From NCBI RefSeq assembly GCF_003268885.1, contig NZ_QLSX01000004.1, forward strand, positions 62,001 to 126,000: a DNA stretch of 64,000 nt. Direction: 5' to 3'. This stretch comes from Onishia taeanensis (GTDB taxonomy: Bacteria; Pseudomonadota; Gammaproteobacteria; Pseudomonadales; Halomonadaceae). The notes under the pieces are model-generated. The model saw nothing but the letters and a program-made list of their open reading frames with translations. It had not been told where the DNA came from and made no database searches. Shown here piece by piece: positions 9,685-19,970 of this stretch (positions are counted from its first letter, which is position 1; every line of letters starts with the position of its first letter). A program made the translations under genes and the position numbers.

Positions 9685-9712
9685 AGCGGAGAGGCCGAAA
9701 TGCCTCTCCGCT
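9685..9712 (-). terminator. Rho-independent terminator after pntAB
   Basis: An 11-bp perfect stem (AGCGGAGAGGC) with a 6-base loop. On the minus strand it is followed by TTTTCG. It lies 57 bases beyond the pntB stop and upstream of gpsA, so it should end the pnt transcript. Confidence 0.8.
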
Positions 9713-9768
9713 CGGGAGCTACTGAGACGGGGCACGAGGCCCCGCATGGCCTAGTCGATTCAGATATC

Positions 9769-11211
9769 TTAGTCGATCATCGGCACCAGGCTGTCGATGC
9801 TCGAACGGGCATCGCCAAACAGCATGCGCGTGTTCTCCTTGAAGAACAGCGGGTTCTCGATGCCGGAGTAGCCGGTGCCCTGTCCGCGCTTGCAGACGAA
9901 GACCTGCTTGGCTTCCCACACCTTGAGCACCGGCATGCCGGCGATGGGGCTTGCAGGATCTTCCTGTGCCGCAGGATTGACGATGTCGTTGGAGCCGATG
10001 ACGATCACCACGTCGGTCTCGGCGAAGTCATCGTTGATCTCGTCCATCTCCATGACGATGTCATAGGGTACCCGCGCCTCGGCGAGCAGCACGTTCATGT
10101 GCCCCGGCAGTCGTCCGGCCACCGGATGGATGCCGAAGCGCACGTTCTTGCCGGCTGAGCGCAATTTGCGGGTCAGCTCGCTGACCGCGTTCTGCGCCTG
10201 GGCCACCGCCATGCCATAGCCCGGCACGATGATCACGCTATCGGCGTCGTTCAGCGCGCTGGCCACGCCGCCGGTATCGATGGCCACCTGCTCGCCCTCG
10301 ATCTCTGCTGCCTCCCCCTTGGTTCCGCCGAAACCGCCCAGGATCACATTGATGAAGTTGCGGTTCATCGCCTTGCACATGATGTAGGACAGAATGGCCC
10401 CCGACGAGCCTACCAGGGCGCCAGTGACGATCAGCAGATCATTGGAGAGCGTAAAGCCGATGGCCGCGGCCGCCCAGCCGGAATAGCTGTTGAGCATGGA
10501 GACCACCACCGGCATATCGGCGCCGCCGATGCCCATGATCAGGTGCCAGCCGACGAAGAAGGCCAGCAGTGCCAGCAGCAGCAGCGTCCAGAAGCCGGCT
10601 CCATTGAGGTAGGCAATGGCCAGCAGCAGCGACAGTACCGCCGCACCGGCATTCAGCCAGTGGCCGCCCGGGAACTGGCGGGGCTTGCCGTCGACCTTGC
10701 CGGCGAGCTTGCCGAAGGCGATCACCGAGCCGGTAAAGGTCACCGCACCGATGAACACCCCAAGCACCACTTCGACCTGCAGGAACGTCAGCTCGGCCGG
10801 CGCTTTCGACGCCAGAGTAGCGGCAAAGGCAGAGAAGCCATCGGCGCCGGACTCGGCGAGCTGTGCCGCCAGTACCCGGCGCCGCTCCAGGTCGGCGTTC
10901 CAGCCGACGAACACCGCCGCCAGGCCGACGAAGGAGTGCAGCGCCGCCACCAGCTGCGGCATCTCGGTCATGTCGACCTTTCTGGCCACCACCGTGCCAA
11001 TGGCAGCACCGATCAGCATCATCGGAATCATCCAGCCATAGCCACCGATGCCCGGACCGAACATGGTAGCGCCGACCCCCAATGCCATGCCGACGATGCC
11101 ATACCACACCGCTCGCTTGGCCTTTTCCTGATTGCTCAAGCCCCCCAGCGAGAGGATGAACAATACACTTGCCGCGATCGCCGCGGCAGAAACGAATTCT
11201 TGACCCAGCAT
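9769..11211 (-). CDS. pntB: NAD(P) transhydrogenase subunit beta
   Basis: Beta subunit of the proton-pumping transhydrogenase, which drives NADPH formation from NADH using the proton gradient. The 480 residues comprise a membrane domain of about nine helices (residues 1-270) and a soluble NADP-binding domain III (about 300-480). The latter shows the [11 protein letters not shown] nucleotide motif and [18 protein letters not shown] lies just before the ATG. It starts 16 bases after pntA ends, as expected for an operon. Confidence 0.97.
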   Translation of the reverse strand: MLGQEFVSAAAIAASVLFILSLGGLSNQEKAKRAVWYGIVGMALGVGATMFGPGIGGYGWMIPMMLIGAAIGTVVARKVDMTEMPQLVAALHSFVGLAAVFVGWNADLERRRVLAAQLAESGADGFSAFAATLASKAPAELTFLQVEVVLGVFIGAVTFTGSVIAFGKLAGKVDGKPRQFPGGHWLNAGAAVLSLLLAIAYLNGAGFWTLLLLALLAFFVGWHLIMGIGGADMPVVVSMLNSYSGWAAAAIGFTLSNDLLIVTGALVGSSGAILSYIMCKAMNRNFINVILGGFGGTKGEAAEIEGEQVAIDTGGVASALNDADSVIIVPGYGMAVAQAQNAVSELTRKLRSAGKNVRFGIHPVAGRLPGHMNVLLAEARVPYDIVMEMDEINDDFAETDVVIVIGSNDIVNPAAQEDPASPIAGMPVLKVWEAKQVFVCKRGQGTGYSGIENPLFFKENTRMLFGDARSSIDSLVPMID

Positions 11212-11227
11212 CTCGTATCTCCGCGAT

Positions 11228-12799
11228 TCAGGATTTCTGGAACATGGCCAGCATCCGGCGTGTCACCTGGAAGCCACCCACGATATTGATAGAAGCGATC
11301 AGCACCGAAATACCGGCAAGCAGGCCTACCAGCCAGTTGCCCGAGCCGATCTGCAGCACGGCGCCGAGGATGACGATGCCGGAGATAGCATTGGTCACCG
11401 CCATCAGCGGGGTATGCAGCGAGTGACTGACGTTCCAGATCACCTGGAAACCGACGAAGCAGGCCAGCGCGAAGACGATGAAATGCTGCATGAAGGAGGC
11501 CGGTGCCACCTGGCCAAGCAGCCACATCAGGGCCCCGCCCACCACCAGCATTCCCACCTGTCGCTTGGTCTGAGCGACGAAGGCGGCATGCTCGGCGGCC
11601 TTCTTCTCCTCGTGAGTGGGCTCCTTTTCCTTCGGCTTGGGCTTGGCCGCCCCGATCGCCTTCACCTTGGGCGGCGGTGGCGGGAAGGTGATCTCTCCGT
11701 CGTGCGTCACGGTGGACCCGCGGATGACATCATCTTCCATGTTGTGATTGACCACGCCGTCCTTCTCGGGGGTCAGGTCGGTCAACATATGGCGAATATT
11801 GGTGGCATAGAGCAGCGAGGACTGCGTCGCCATGCGCGACGGGAAGTCGGTATAGCCCACCACGATCACACCGTTGTCGGTGACAATGCGCTCATCCGGC
11901 ACGGTCAGGTCGCAGTTACCCCCTTTTTCGGCGGCCAGGTCGATGATCACCGAGCCAGGTTTCATGGCCTCGACCATGTCCTCGAGCCACAGCTTGGGAG
12001 CCGGCTTGCCGGGTATCAGCGCAGTGGTGATGACGATGTCCACGTCCGGCGCCTGCTCGCGGAAACAGGCAAGCTGCTTTTCGCGAAACTCTGGGCTGGA
12101 GGGTGCCGCATAGCCGCCACTCTCGGCACCATCCTGACTGTCCTCAAAATCGAGAAACAGGAACTCGGCGCCCATGGACTCGATCTGCTCAGCCACTTCG
12201 GGGCGCACATCGAACGCGCGAACCACGGCACCGAGGCTGGTGGCCGTGCCGATGGCGGCCAGCCCCGCCACCCCGGCGCCGACTACCAGCACCTTGGCCG
12301 GCGGCACCTTGCCGGCGGCAGTGACCTGGCCGGTGAAGAAGCGGCCGAACTGGTTACCGGCCTCGATCACCGCCCGGTACCCGGCGATATTGGCAGTACT
12401 CGACAGGGCATCCATCTTCTGCGCCCTGGAGATACGCGGCACCATGTCCATGGCGACGACGGTAGCGCCCTGAGCGCGGCAGCGCTCCAGCAGCGCCTCA
12501 TTCTGGGCCGGCCAGAAGAACGAAATCAGCGTCTGGCCATCATGCAGCCGGTCCGCTTCCTCGTCGCTGGGCTCGCGTACCTTGATGACGGTATCGGCCT
12601 GCTCCCAGAGCGTTTTAGCGTCGTCGACCACGCTGACGCCGGCATCACGATAGGCCGCATCGGCAAAGCCCGCGGCCACGCCGGCCCCGGTCTCGATGAG
12701 GCAGTCATGGCCGAGTTTCTGAATCTGCTGCGCGCTCTCCGGGGTCAGCGCCACTCGCGCCTCGCCCGGGGCCTGCTCCTTTGGTGCTCCGATCTTCAC
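11228..12799 (-). CDS. pntA: NAD(P) transhydrogenase subunit alpha
   Basis: Alpha subunit of the proton-translocating transhydrogenase, 523 residues. It has an NAD-binding domain I (about 1-380, with [15 protein letters not shown]), a Pro/Lys/Glu-rich linker (about 395-420) and a C-terminal membrane part of four helices. It is thus the one-piece E. coli form rather than the split PntAA/PntAB form. I chose the GTG that follows GGGAGG, giving the family-typical start VKIGAPKE; the 41 in-frame codons upstream look non-coding. Two similar palindromes lie 200-315 bases upstream. Confidence 0.96.
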   Translation of the reverse strand: MKIGAPKEQAPGEARVALTPESAQQIQKLGHDCLIETGAGVAAGFADAAYRDAGVSVVDDAKTLWEQADTVIKVREPSDEEADRLHDGQTLISFFWPAQNEALLERCRAQGATVVAMDMVPRISRAQKMDALSSTANIAGYRAVIEAGNQFGRFFTGQVTAAGKVPPAKVLVVGAGVAGLAAIGTATSLGAVVRAFDVRPEVAEQIESMGAEFLFLDFEDSQDGAESGGYAAPSSPEFREKQLACFREQAPDVDIVITTALIPGKPAPKLWLEDMVEAMKPGSVIIDLAAEKGGNCDLTVPDERIVTDNGVIVVGYTDFPSRMATQSSLLYATNIRHMLTDLTPEKDGVVNHNMEDDVIRGSTVTHDGEITFPPPPPKVKAIGAAKPKPKEKEPTHEEKKAAEHAAFVAQTKRQVGMLVVGGALMWLLGQVAPASFMQHFIVFALACFVGFQVIWNVSHSLHTPLMAVTNAISGIVILGAVLQIGSGNWLVGLLAGISVLIASINIVGGFQVTRRMLAMFQKS

Positions 12800-13000
12800 T
12801 CTATGCCTCCCTGTCGCGACGCTCGCCGCGAAGCCGACCGCCGTCCGAAAAACGGCGGGAATGAGTCGATATCTGCATGAATATCCGGGGGTAACACGCC
12901 TGTTTCGCCCGCCCAGGGTCATCCTTTGCGATAACGCAGTGTTTGGAGAAAGCAGCGCAAAGGCAAGGGTTTACGATAAAAAATCCTTTATAAATATACA

Positions 13001-13017
13001 GTTATGACATCCATAAC
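13001..13017. promoter_or_regulatory. Palindrome GTTATG-N5-CATAAC, copy 1
   Basis: A perfect 6+6 inverted repeat with a 5-base spacer, about 200 bases upstream of the pntA start in an AT-rich stretch. The same pattern recurs at 13095-13111. This looks like an operator for a dimeric regulator; I do not know which one. Confidence 0.45.
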
Positions 13018-13093
13018 CTACTTGTTATATTAATGATCCGAGTCAACTAATTGATAAATAATGGAAAAAATGAAATCCCCAACCTGCCGAAAT

Positions 13094-13112
13094 CGTTATG
13101 AGTGTCATAACG
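13094..13112. promoter_or_regulatory. Palindrome CGTTATGA-N3-TCATAACG, copy 2
   Basis: An 8+8 perfect inverted repeat that contains the same GTTATG-N5-CATAAC core as the site at 13001-13017. The two centres are 94 bases apart, close to nine helical turns, as would suit cooperative binding or looping. Confidence 0.45.
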
Positions 13113-13190
13113 AAAGCATTATTGCTGCCTTGCCTGTCACCGCTCGTCGATTCATTACCAACAACATGCGTTCGCAAAAACGTGAGCAGA

Positions 13191-13790
13191 TCAAAACTGA
13201 TGCACCACTTCCTGCGTCGAGGTGATCCGCGCGTAATGGCTGCCCAGCAACGACAGGCTGAAGCGCTGCACATCCTCGGCGGCCCACCGCTGCCCATCGA
13301 TATCGTCGATAGGAAAACTCGCGCAGGCATCGGAGACCACGACCACGCCAAAATCCAGGCAGTGTGCATGGCGAGCGGCCGTCGACACGGCATGGCCGGT
13401 CGACACACCCGCCACCACCAGACGCGACACACCGTGACGCCTCAACCAGATATCCAGGTCAGTGCCGATGAAGGGGCTTTCGACGTGTTTGGTGACGATA
13501 CGCTCCCCGACACGAGGCGTTGCCGAGGCTTTGAATTCGGCCCCGGCATGGCCGGAGCGATAGAGGGACCCGGGGGTATGGGAGAAATGCCGGACATGAA
13601 CGATGTGTCCATTGCCGCCCCGCCAGCAACTCAGCAGTTCATCAACCCGATCATCCAGGGCTGGATTGCTATGCATGCCATTGAGCTCGACATCATCGAT
13701 GGCCTTCTGGAGATCGATCAGCAGCAGAGCCGCCGCATCGTCCCTGGCATCGTAAAGACGCAACCGTGCATTGCTTGACTGGCGCACCAT
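13191..13790 (-). CDS. Isochorismatase-family hydrolase lacking the usual cysteine
   Basis: A 199-residue single-domain protein of the cysteine hydrolase/isochorismatase fold. Asp26 (LLIDLQ) and Lys101 (TKHVESPF) of the usual Asp-Lys-Cys triad are present. The loop that normally reads T-x-H-C-V-S-T reads TGHAVST, so the nucleophile position holds Ala134. Amidase-type members need the cysteine, whereas true isochorismatases work without it. The chosen ATG follows GGAGG at a 5-base spacing. Longer in-frame starts run into a repetitive stretch that looks non-coding. No siderophore or phenazine genes are nearby, so the substrate is unknown. Confidence 0.85.
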   Translation of the reverse strand: MVRQSSNARLRLYDARDDAAALLLIDLQKAIDDVELNGMHSNPALDDRVDELLSCWRGGNGHIVHVRHFSHTPGSLYRSGHAGAEFKASATPRVGERIVTKHVESPFIGTDLDIWLRRHGVSRLVVAGVSTGHAVSTAARHAHCLDFGVVVVSDACASFPIDDIDGQRWAAEDVQRFSLSLLGSHYARITSTQEVVHQF

Positions 13791-13865
13791 CACCACCTCC
13801 GTCGCCTGTCCTGAAAGAAGCAGTCCCGAATTGCATGCTCCGCCTTGAGCCGAACAAACACGCCT

Positions 13866-13892
13866 GAACCGCATGAACCGCATGAACCGCTT
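13866..13892. repeat. Three tandem 9-base units (GAACCGCAT)
   Basis: The unit occurs three times head to tail; the last copy differs at one base. It lies upstream of the isochorismatase-family gene. Confidence 0.7.
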
Positions 13893-13898
13893 TGCACT

Positions 13899-13949
13899 GA
13901 ATAAGCGGCCCCGAGACGAATCCCCCATCCCGACACCGAATAAGCGGCC
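13899..13949. repeat. Two direct copies of GAATAAGCGGCC
   Basis: Identical 12-base copies at 13899-13910 and 13938-13949, 39 bases apart. A shorter partial copy (GAATAACC) follows at 13956. They could be regulator sites or a decayed repeat. Confidence 0.6.
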
Positions 13950-14121
13950 GTGAACCGAATAACCACAGGATAAGCTACTCCGAGTGAGCGCGTTCCAAGG
14001 GGCGCTATCCGGCACGCACCCGGCAAGTATTCATGCAAGCATAGGCGCTTGCGCGCCTTGCTGCCCTGCATCAAAGCACGCGACTCTCAACGCTCGACCG
14101 CACTGGGGGCTAAAACGACGA

Positions 14122-14150
14122 CGCCTCCCGCGGCATAAGCCGGAGAGGCG
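14122..14150 (-). terminator. Terminator-like hairpin after the bax-like gene
   Basis: CGCCTC pairs with GAGGCG and the stem extends with one mismatch. On the minus strand it is followed by TCGTCGTTTTA. It lies about 60 bases beyond the stop of the gene at 14211. The T-tract is weak. Confidence 0.45.
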
Positions 14151-14210
14151 TATTGAAGGTGCTCGACATGCGGGTATCGGCAAGATCAGGCTAATCGCCA
14201 AAGCGTCCAA

Positions 14211-14999
14211 TCAGGCAGGCGTATCACCCGCATAGCGACGAATGCGCTCCGCATTGGTGCGCAGCAGCGACAGCAGCACATGCTGATAGTCGGCACGGGT
14301 GGCGTAATCATTGAGCATCGCGATCAGCGCTTCCGGCGGCACCTCGCCCTGAGCCGACAACTGGGCCCGACGCGCCCGCAGCTCTGCATAGGCACGATGG
14401 GTGTTCAGGTTCTTGAGATAGGCGCGCACGGCGTCCTGCAGACTGTCGAAGGACTGGTAGCGGCCACCGCTAGTGCGCATACCAAACAGGTTGTTGTTCT
14501 GACGTGCCAGCCGCGACGTTCCCCACCCGGATTCTTCCACCGCCTGCACGGCGACCATTTCCAGCGGCACCGGGGCGACCCGCTTGAGAAGCAGCGCATT
14601 GATCTTGCCCGGCTCGCAATCCAGCGCATATTCCTTGCACAGCGCCGTTACCCGTTCACGCTCGGCGCGGGTCCAGGGCGTGTCACGCTCGGCGAGCGCC
14701 ATAAGCCACTCACGACGGGCCGCGAGCCGCGAGTTCTCGGCCTCGACGATCGGCACCAGCACCTGGAGGAAAGCATCCTTGCGCCGAGGTCCGGCCGGCA
14801 GTTGCCGCAGGTCAGGCAGGGTCACGGCCGCTGCCGGTTCTGTATTAAGGGTGGGACGAGGTTCAGCGGGTTGGGAGACTGCCATCGGCGGCATGGCCAC
14901 CAGTGCAAGAACAAGACTCAGGACTAGTAGCGCCGACGGCAAGGGCCGACGACGCGAGGGCGACGACAAGAAACACCAGGGAAATAGATAGCGCATCAT
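14211..14999 (-). CDS. Glucosaminidase-domain protein, Bax-like
   Basis: A 262-residue exported or membrane-anchored peptidoglycan hydrolase candidate. An N-terminal hydrophobic segment (about residues 20-42) would act as a signal or anchor. The glucosaminidase (GH73-like) domain covers roughly 115-255: the EESGWGTSRLA helix carries the likely catalytic glutamate, followed by NNNLFGMR and the FDSLQDAVRAYLKNLNTH segment, as in E. coli Bax. GGAG stands before the ATG. It is transcribed alone between two terminators. Confidence 0.88.
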   Translation of the reverse strand: MMRYLFPWCFLSSPSRRRPLPSALLVLSLVLALVAMPPMAVSQPAEPRPTLNTEPAAAVTLPDLRQLPAGPRRKDAFLQVLVPIVEAENSRLAARREWLMALAERDTPWTRAERERVTALCKEYALDCEPGKINALLLKRVAPVPLEMVAVQAVEESGWGTSRLARQNNNLFGMRTSGGRYQSFDSLQDAVRAYLKNLNTHRAYAELRARRAQLSAQGEVPPEALIAMLNDYATRADYQHVLLSLLRTNAERIRRYAGDTPA

Positions 15000-15200
15000 C
15001 AGGACTCCGCTAACAGTGGTTGAGGGCCATCGTGCTATGACCGTCGTTAAGACGTCTCCTCAACAAGATGCCCCTCATTCAATGTCAGGGGCGCAGGAAA
15101 AAGGCAGTGGGCAGATGCATCCCAAGGCCCGGTGACAACCAGCGCGCAAGATTATCAGGCATTGGTCGAATCACCGAGCTTTTTTGCACTGCACAACAGA

Positions 15201-15230
15201 AAACCCCGCCAGGCGAACCTGACGGGGTTT
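15201..15230 (-). terminator. Rho-independent terminator after htpG
   Basis: A near-perfect 12-bp stem (AACCCCGTCAGG with CCTGGCGGGGTT, one G-T pair) around a 4-base loop. It is followed on the minus strand by TTCTGTTG and lies 50 bases beyond the htpG stop. Confidence 0.85.
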
Positions 15231-15280
15231 GCTAACACTCACGGCGCGCAGCGCGGGAAGTCGATGTCAGCGCATGACTA

Positions 15281-17185
15281 TTACGCCATCAGCAGCGCGT
15301 TGAGGCGCTTGACGTAAGCGGCCGGATCGTCGAGATGACCGCCCTCGGCGATGATCGCCTGATCGAGCAGGATGCGCGACAGGTCGCTAAAGGCCTCGCC
15401 ATCGGCGCCCTCGAGACGACCGACCAGCGCATGCTCGGGGTTGAGCTCGAGGATCGGCTTGACTTCAGGCATCGGCTGACCGGCGGCCTCCATGATGCGG
15501 CGCATCTGAAAGCCCATCTCGTGCTCCGGCAGTACCACGCAGGCCGGGGAGTCGGTGAGGCGATGGGTAACCTTGACCTCCTGAACCTCCTCGCCCAGCG
15601 CTTCCTTGACGCGCTTGACCAGGTCTTCCTTGGACTTGGCGGTCTCTTCCTGCGCCTTCTTCTCATCCTCGTCTTCGATCTCGCCCAGATCGAGGTCGCC
15701 CTTGGCCACGTCGACCATGGACTTGCCGTCGAACTCGGTAAGGTGGCTCATCAGCCACTCATCGATACGGTCGGAAAGCAGCAGTACCTCGATGCCCTTC
15801 TTGCGGAAGATCTCCAGGTGCGGGCTGTGCTTGGCCGCATTGAAGCTGTCGGCAACGATGTAATAGATCTTCTGCTGGCCTTCCTTCATGCGCTCCACGT
15901 AAGACGCCAGCGACTGATCCTGCGTCGTGCTGTCGGTGTGAGTGGAGGCGAAGCGAAGCAGCGCAGCGATCTTGTCGCGGTTGGCATGATCCTCGGCCGG
16001 GCCTTCCTTCAACACGGTACCGAAGGTGTTCCAGAAGATCTGATACTGCTCGTCGTCCTTGGCCAGCTTCTTGAGCATGTCCAGGCCGCGCTTGGTCAGG
16101 GCCGCTTTCATCTTGTCGACCTGCGGGTCCTGTTGCAGCAACTCGCGGGACACGTTCAGCGACAGATCCTTGGAGTCGACCACACCCTTGATGAAGCGCA
16201 GATACAGCGGCAGGAACTGCTCGGCGTCGTCCATGATGAAGACGCGCTGCACGTAGAGCTTGAGGCCGCGGGCACCGTCGCGCTCGTAAAGATCAAAGGG
16301 CGCGCGACCCGGCACATAGAGAAGGCTGGTGTAATCGAGCTTGCCCTCGACCCGGTTGTGGCTCCAGGTCAGCGGATCGCTGAAGTCATGGGAGACGTGC
16401 TTGTAGAACGCCTTGTACTCGTCGTCGGTAATCTCAGCCTTGGGGCGCACCCACAGAGCGGTCGCCTCGTTGACGGTCTCCCAGGTCTCGACCTCGCTGC
16501 CTTCGATCTCGTTACCCTCGTCGTCCTTGGCAGTCTCGACCTTGGGCATGCGCACCGGCACTTCGATATGGTCGGAATACTTGCGCACCAGATTCTTGAG
16601 GCGGAAGTCGTCGGCGTATTCCTGAGCGTCATCCTTGAGGTGCAGGACGATCTCAGTGCCGCGTACCTCGCGGTCGATGTCGGCGATGGTGAATTCGCCC
16701 TCCCCCTTGGAGCGCCACTCGACGCCGGCATCGTGGGGCAGGTCGGCACGGCGGGTGCGCACGCTCACCTCATCGGCGACGATGAAGCCGGAATAGAAGC
16801 CGACGCCAAACTGACCGATCAGGCGCGCGTCTTTCTGTTGCTCGCCGGAAAGCTGCTGGAGGAAGTCGGCGGTGCCGCTCTTGGCGATGGTGCCGAGGTT
16901 CTGGATCACATCGTCACGGCTCATGCCGATACCGTTGTCGCGCACGGTGACGGTGCCGGCCTTGGCATCGTGCTCGATCTCGACCCGCAGCTCGCTGTCA
17001 CCCTCGTAGAGCGCATCGTTATCCAGCGCCTGATAGCGCAGCTTGTCGCAGGCATCGGCAGCGTTGGAAATCATCTCACGCAGGAAGATCTCCCGGTTGG
17101 AGTACAGGGAGTGAATCATCAGATTCAACAGCTGTTTGACTTCAGTCTGGAAGCCCAGGGTTTCTTCATGGGTGACGGTAGACAT
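15281..17185 (-). CDS. htpG: Molecular chaperone HtpG (Hsp90)
   Basis: The bacterial Hsp90, a dimeric ATP-dependent chaperone of the cytoplasm. The 634 residues match the family length. The N-terminal ATPase domain shows [19 protein letters not shown] and the [11 protein letters not shown] nucleotide motif, then [15 protein letters not shown]. The middle domain has [14 protein letters not shown]. The protein is rich in Asp and Glu, for example at about 219-230 and 495-505, as is common in halophiles. GAGGG precedes the ATG. It appears to be a single-gene unit. Confidence 0.98.
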   Translation of the reverse strand: MSTVTHEETLGFQTEVKQLLNLMIHSLYSNREIFLREMISNAADACDKLRYQALDNDALYEGDSELRVEIEHDAKAGTVTVRDNGIGMSRDDVIQNLGTIAKSGTADFLQQLSGEQQKDARLIGQFGVGFYSGFIVADEVSVRTRRADLPHDAGVEWRSKGEGEFTIADIDREVRGTEIVLHLKDDAQEYADDFRLKNLVRKYSDHIEVPVRMPKVETAKDDEGNEIEGSEVETWETVNEATALWVRPKAEITDDEYKAFYKHVSHDFSDPLTWSHNRVEGKLDYTSLLYVPGRAPFDLYERDGARGLKLYVQRVFIMDDAEQFLPLYLRFIKGVVDSKDLSLNVSRELLQQDPQVDKMKAALTKRGLDMLKKLAKDDEQYQIFWNTFGTVLKEGPAEDHANRDKIAALLRFASTHTDSTTQDQSLASYVERMKEGQQKIYYIVADSFNAAKHSPHLEIFRKKGIEVLLLSDRIDEWLMSHLTEFDGKSMVDVAKGDLDLGEIEDEDEKKAQEETAKSKEDLVKRVKEALGEEVQEVKVTHRLTDSPACVVLPEHEMGFQMRRIMEAAGQPMPEVKPILELNPEHALVGRLEGADGEAFSDLSRILLDQAIIAEGGHLDDPAAYVKRLNALLMA

Positions 17186-17371
17186 GTAACGAGTCCCTCA
17201 TCGATCTCAGCATTGGGGGCGGTTGCCAACGGCAACGCGCCGGTATCGGGTGATGTGATCGAAATATGGGGCTCTGAATGGGCTTTTCAAGCCTGCCGAA
17301 TCAACCGGATGACATTGATTCGGCAAATGAGGGCGCGAGTGACGCCAGATCCTCGCGCGCCAGACCAATGG

Positions 17372-17689
17372 CTAGTCATCGCGACCCGCCCGCCAGGCAT
17401 GATAAGGCGCCAGGTGACGGTCGACCCGAGATAACAGCCAGCCAACGATCAGGGCGTCGTCAGCCAGCCCCAACACCAGAATAAAATCTGGAATCAGGTC
17501 CAGGGGTGACAGCAGATAGGCGACGGCCGCCGTCATGCAACCGATGGCCCGCCAAGGCACCGGCCGATAGCGCCCCGCCAGCACATCGCCAAGCATCGGC
17601 ACGAATAAGCGCAAGGCGCGCCCGATCCGCGCAAGTGACTGGCCGCGCCGGCCGAGCCAGCCCTTGCCTCCTGACGATGATCCTGCCAT
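17372..17689 (-). CDS. DUF1232 (YkvA-like) membrane protein
   Basis: A 105-residue protein with the DUF1232 core AYLLSPLDLIPDF followed by VLGLADDALIV. The family has one or two membrane helices and unknown function. AGGGGAG precedes the ATG. It is divergent from slt. Confidence 0.85.
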   Translation of the reverse strand: MAGSSSGGKGWLGRRGQSLARIGRALRLFVPMLGDVLAGRYRPVPWRAIGCMTAAVAYLLSPLDLIPDFILVLGLADDALIVGWLLSRVDRHLAPYHAWRAGRDD

Positions 17690-17953
17690 GTTGCTCTCCC
17701 CTGACCGCCCCGGTTGCTTTTTGCGGCATACTTGGTGCGAATGCTAGCTCATTAGACCTCTTGCCCTCCCCGAGTGTCACCCGCTTAAACTGCCGCCAGG
17801 GTTAGACGGACTGTCAAAGTGCTTCCACTCCTGGCCAAGATGCCACGAGACAACCGAGCCTTCACCACCTGTCGAAAGCTGGCGACACTACTCAACGGGT
17901 CATGCATCGGCGAAGATAACGGTTATGCACGGCGCGACTCTGGAGATCCCCTA

Positions 17954-19924
17954 ATGCGACGCTTCCTCCCCTCTCGGCATTGGCCGGCCCTGCTGGCAAG
18001 TCTGGCGCTCAGCCTGCCGCTGGGCCTGACAGTCGATGCGGCCAAGGCCGATGAAACACAGGATATGGCCATGCGTGATGCCCTGGAGGCCGCCAGGGCA
18101 AAGGAATTCTCGCGTATTGACCAGGCGGCCATCGATGGCCATGTCCTCGAGGGCTACGTGGAGTATCACCGCCTGCTGTCGCGCCTGCCAAATGCGCCGG
18201 CATCGCAGGTGCAAGACTTCATGACCCGATACGACGACTCGCCGCTGGCCGACTGGATGCGCGGCGAAGCCATAGGCCGTTACGGCAAGGCCGGTCGCTT
18301 TGAAAGCCTGCGCGAGATCAGCGACGGCGAGCCTCGTGGCACTCAGCGCCGCTGTTACTACTATACCGCCCTGCTGGATACCCGCCCCCAGGATGCCGCC
18401 AACGGTGGACGGGCGCTATGGCGCGTCGGCCACTCCCAGCCCGAAGCCTGCGATCCGCTGTTTCGCACCCTTAGCAAACGTGGCGAGATCGGCGCCCTCG
18501 AAACCTGGGAGCGCCTCACCCTTGCCTGGCAGGCCGGTGAGACGGGCATGGTGAGCTATCTTGGCCGTCAGTTAGGCAGCGCCTGGCAGTCCGGGCTAGA
18601 CGCCCTGGATCGCCTGCAGCAGGACTTCTCGGCGGTCACCCAGATTCCCACGCGCATCGGGCCCCAAGGGCGCGGCACCGATGCACTCTATGCTGCTGCC
18701 ATGCACGGCTTCACCCGAGCCGATACCGAGGCGGCCCTGGAAGCCTGGCGCAAGATCGCTTCGCACGTCGAGCTCGGCGCCGCCGCACGGCGGGATATCG
18801 AACACGACCTGATGTTCTACTCGATGGTTCGCGAAGTCGCTAATAACCGCGGCTGGGTCGATGCCACCCTCCCCGGTTTCCATGACACCGATCTATTGGA
18901 ACTCAGGATACGCCGGGCACTTGCCCAGCGTGACTGGTCCGGCGTAATCGATTGGGTGCATCGCCTGCCGGACGAGCCGCGCCGCGAGGCCCGCTGGCAA
19001 TACTGGGTAGGCCGCGCGCTCGAGCAGCTCGGCAATCCCGGCGGAGCCGCCGACGCCTTCCGCGCTGCCGCCAGCGACCGCAGCTTCTTCGGTTTCGCCG
19101 CCGCGGACCGTCTCGATGTGCCCTATGCCTTGAATCTGGAGCGAGTCAGCTACAACGCGGCTTACCGCGAGCGCATTGCCGAATGGCCGGTCGTGCAGCG
19201 CACAGAAGCCCTGATTCGCATCGGTGAGCCAGGACTTGCCAACAGCGAGTGGTACAGCGCTGCCGGTCGCGCCGATGCTGACAAGGCCAAGGCACTGGCG
19301 GACTACGCCGCTTATCGTGGCTGGCATGCGCGCGCGGTGCAGACCACGATTGCCGCCGGCCTTTGGGATGCACTGGACTGGCGCTTCCCCGAGGCCTATC
19401 GCGACGATTTCCTGCACTGGGGCAATCGCCGTGGCGTCGACCCCTACCTCTTGATGGCCATCGCCCGCCGTGAAAGTGCCTACAACCCAACGGTGGTCTC
19501 ACCGGCCGGTGCCCGAGGCCTGATGCAGCTGATGCCGGCCACCGCGCGCCATGTCAGTCGGCAACTGGGGCTCGAGGACCCTGGCCTCTATGGCGTTCTG
19601 CAGCCGGAAACCAACATCCGTCTGGGAAGCCGCTATATCCAGGACATGATCGCGCGCTACCGTGGCAATCGGCTGGCCGCCACCGCCGCCTACAACGCCG
19701 GACCGAACCGGGTCGACCGCTGGCTCAAGGATGCCCCGCGGGAGTTCGACCTGTTCGTGGAGAGCATTCCCTTCCACGAGACCCGCCAGTACGTCCAGGC
19801 GGTAATGGCCTACCGGGTGATCTTCGAGAGTCTTGCCAAGGGCGGCAGCACCCAGGATGTGTCGCTGCTGACCCAGGCGGAGCAACGCGAGCGTTACGAC
19901 ACCTCACTGCTCGCCCAGCAATAG
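17954..19924 (+). CDS. slt: Soluble lytic murein transglycosylase
   Basis: Periplasmic enzyme that cleaves peptidoglycan to 1,6-anhydromuropeptides. The 656 residues begin with a signal peptide (MRRFLPSRHW, a hydrophobic core, cleavage near residue 32). A long alpha-superhelical U/L domain (about 35-475) follows, then the catalytic SLT domain: ARRESAYNP with catalytic Glu507, GLMQLMPATA and AAYNAGPNRVDRWL. I chose the ATG with GGAG 9 bases upstream; the 45 in-frame codons before it would bury the signal peptide. A strong terminator follows. Confidence 0.95.
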   Translation: MRRFLPSRHWPALLASLALSLPLGLTVDAAKADETQDMAMRDALEAARAKEFSRIDQAAIDGHVLEGYVEYHRLLSRLPNAPASQVQDFMTRYDDSPLADWMRGEAIGRYGKAGRFESLREISDGEPRGTQRRCYYYTALLDTRPQDAANGGRALWRVGHSQPEACDPLFRTLSKRGEIGALETWERLTLAWQAGETGMVSYLGRQLGSAWQSGLDALDRLQQDFSAVTQIPTRIGPQGRGTDALYAAAMHGFTRADTEAALEAWRKIASHVELGAAARRDIEHDLMFYSMVREVANNRGWVDATLPGFHDTDLLELRIRRALAQRDWSGVIDWVHRLPDEPRREARWQYWVGRALEQLGNPGGAADAFRAAASDRSFFGFAAADRLDVPYALNLERVSYNAAYRERIAEWPVVQRTEALIRIGEPGLANSEWYSAAGRADADKAKALADYAAYRGWHARAVQTTIAAGLWDALDWRFPEAYRDDFLHWGNRRGVDPYLLMAIARRESAYNPTVVSPAGARGLMQLMPATARHVSRQLGLEDPGLYGVLQPETNIRLGSRYIQDMIARYRGNRLAATAAYNAGPNRVDRWLKDAPREFDLFVESIPFHETRQYVQAVMAYRVIFESLAKGGSTQDVSLLTQAEQRERYDTSLLAQQ

Positions 19925-19970
19925 AGCGCTTGCCGCGCACCTGCGGCAAGCCATACCAGAGAGACCGACA

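Larger units (their letters stand above)
12800..13190 (-). other. Intergenic region upstream of pntA
   Basis: No gene is supported in these 391 bases. Roughly 12965-13090 is markedly AT-rich against the surrounding GC-rich DNA and is the probable pntA promoter region. It contains two palindromes of the same form, listed separately. Confidence 0.5.
13791..14210 (-). other. Intergenic region with short repeats
   Basis: I see no convincing gene in these 420 bases. They contain two sets of short repeats (13866-13892 and 13899-13949) and a terminator-like hairpin (14122-14150). Open frames crossing the repeats lack ribosome binding sites. Confidence 0.45.

Noticed and set aside
11414-12880. A 488-codon open frame on the plus strand
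   Set aside because: Antisense of pntA, with no ribosome binding site and no recognisable domain.
13098-13778. A plus-strand open frame over the isochorismatase-family gene
   Set aside because: Antisense of a protein whose minus-strand frame shows a clear fold and a good ribosome binding site.
15335-17434. A 699-codon open frame on the plus strand
   Set aside because: It lies opposite htpG, which is complete and unmistakable. Long antisense frames are expected in GC-rich genes, and this one resembles no protein family.
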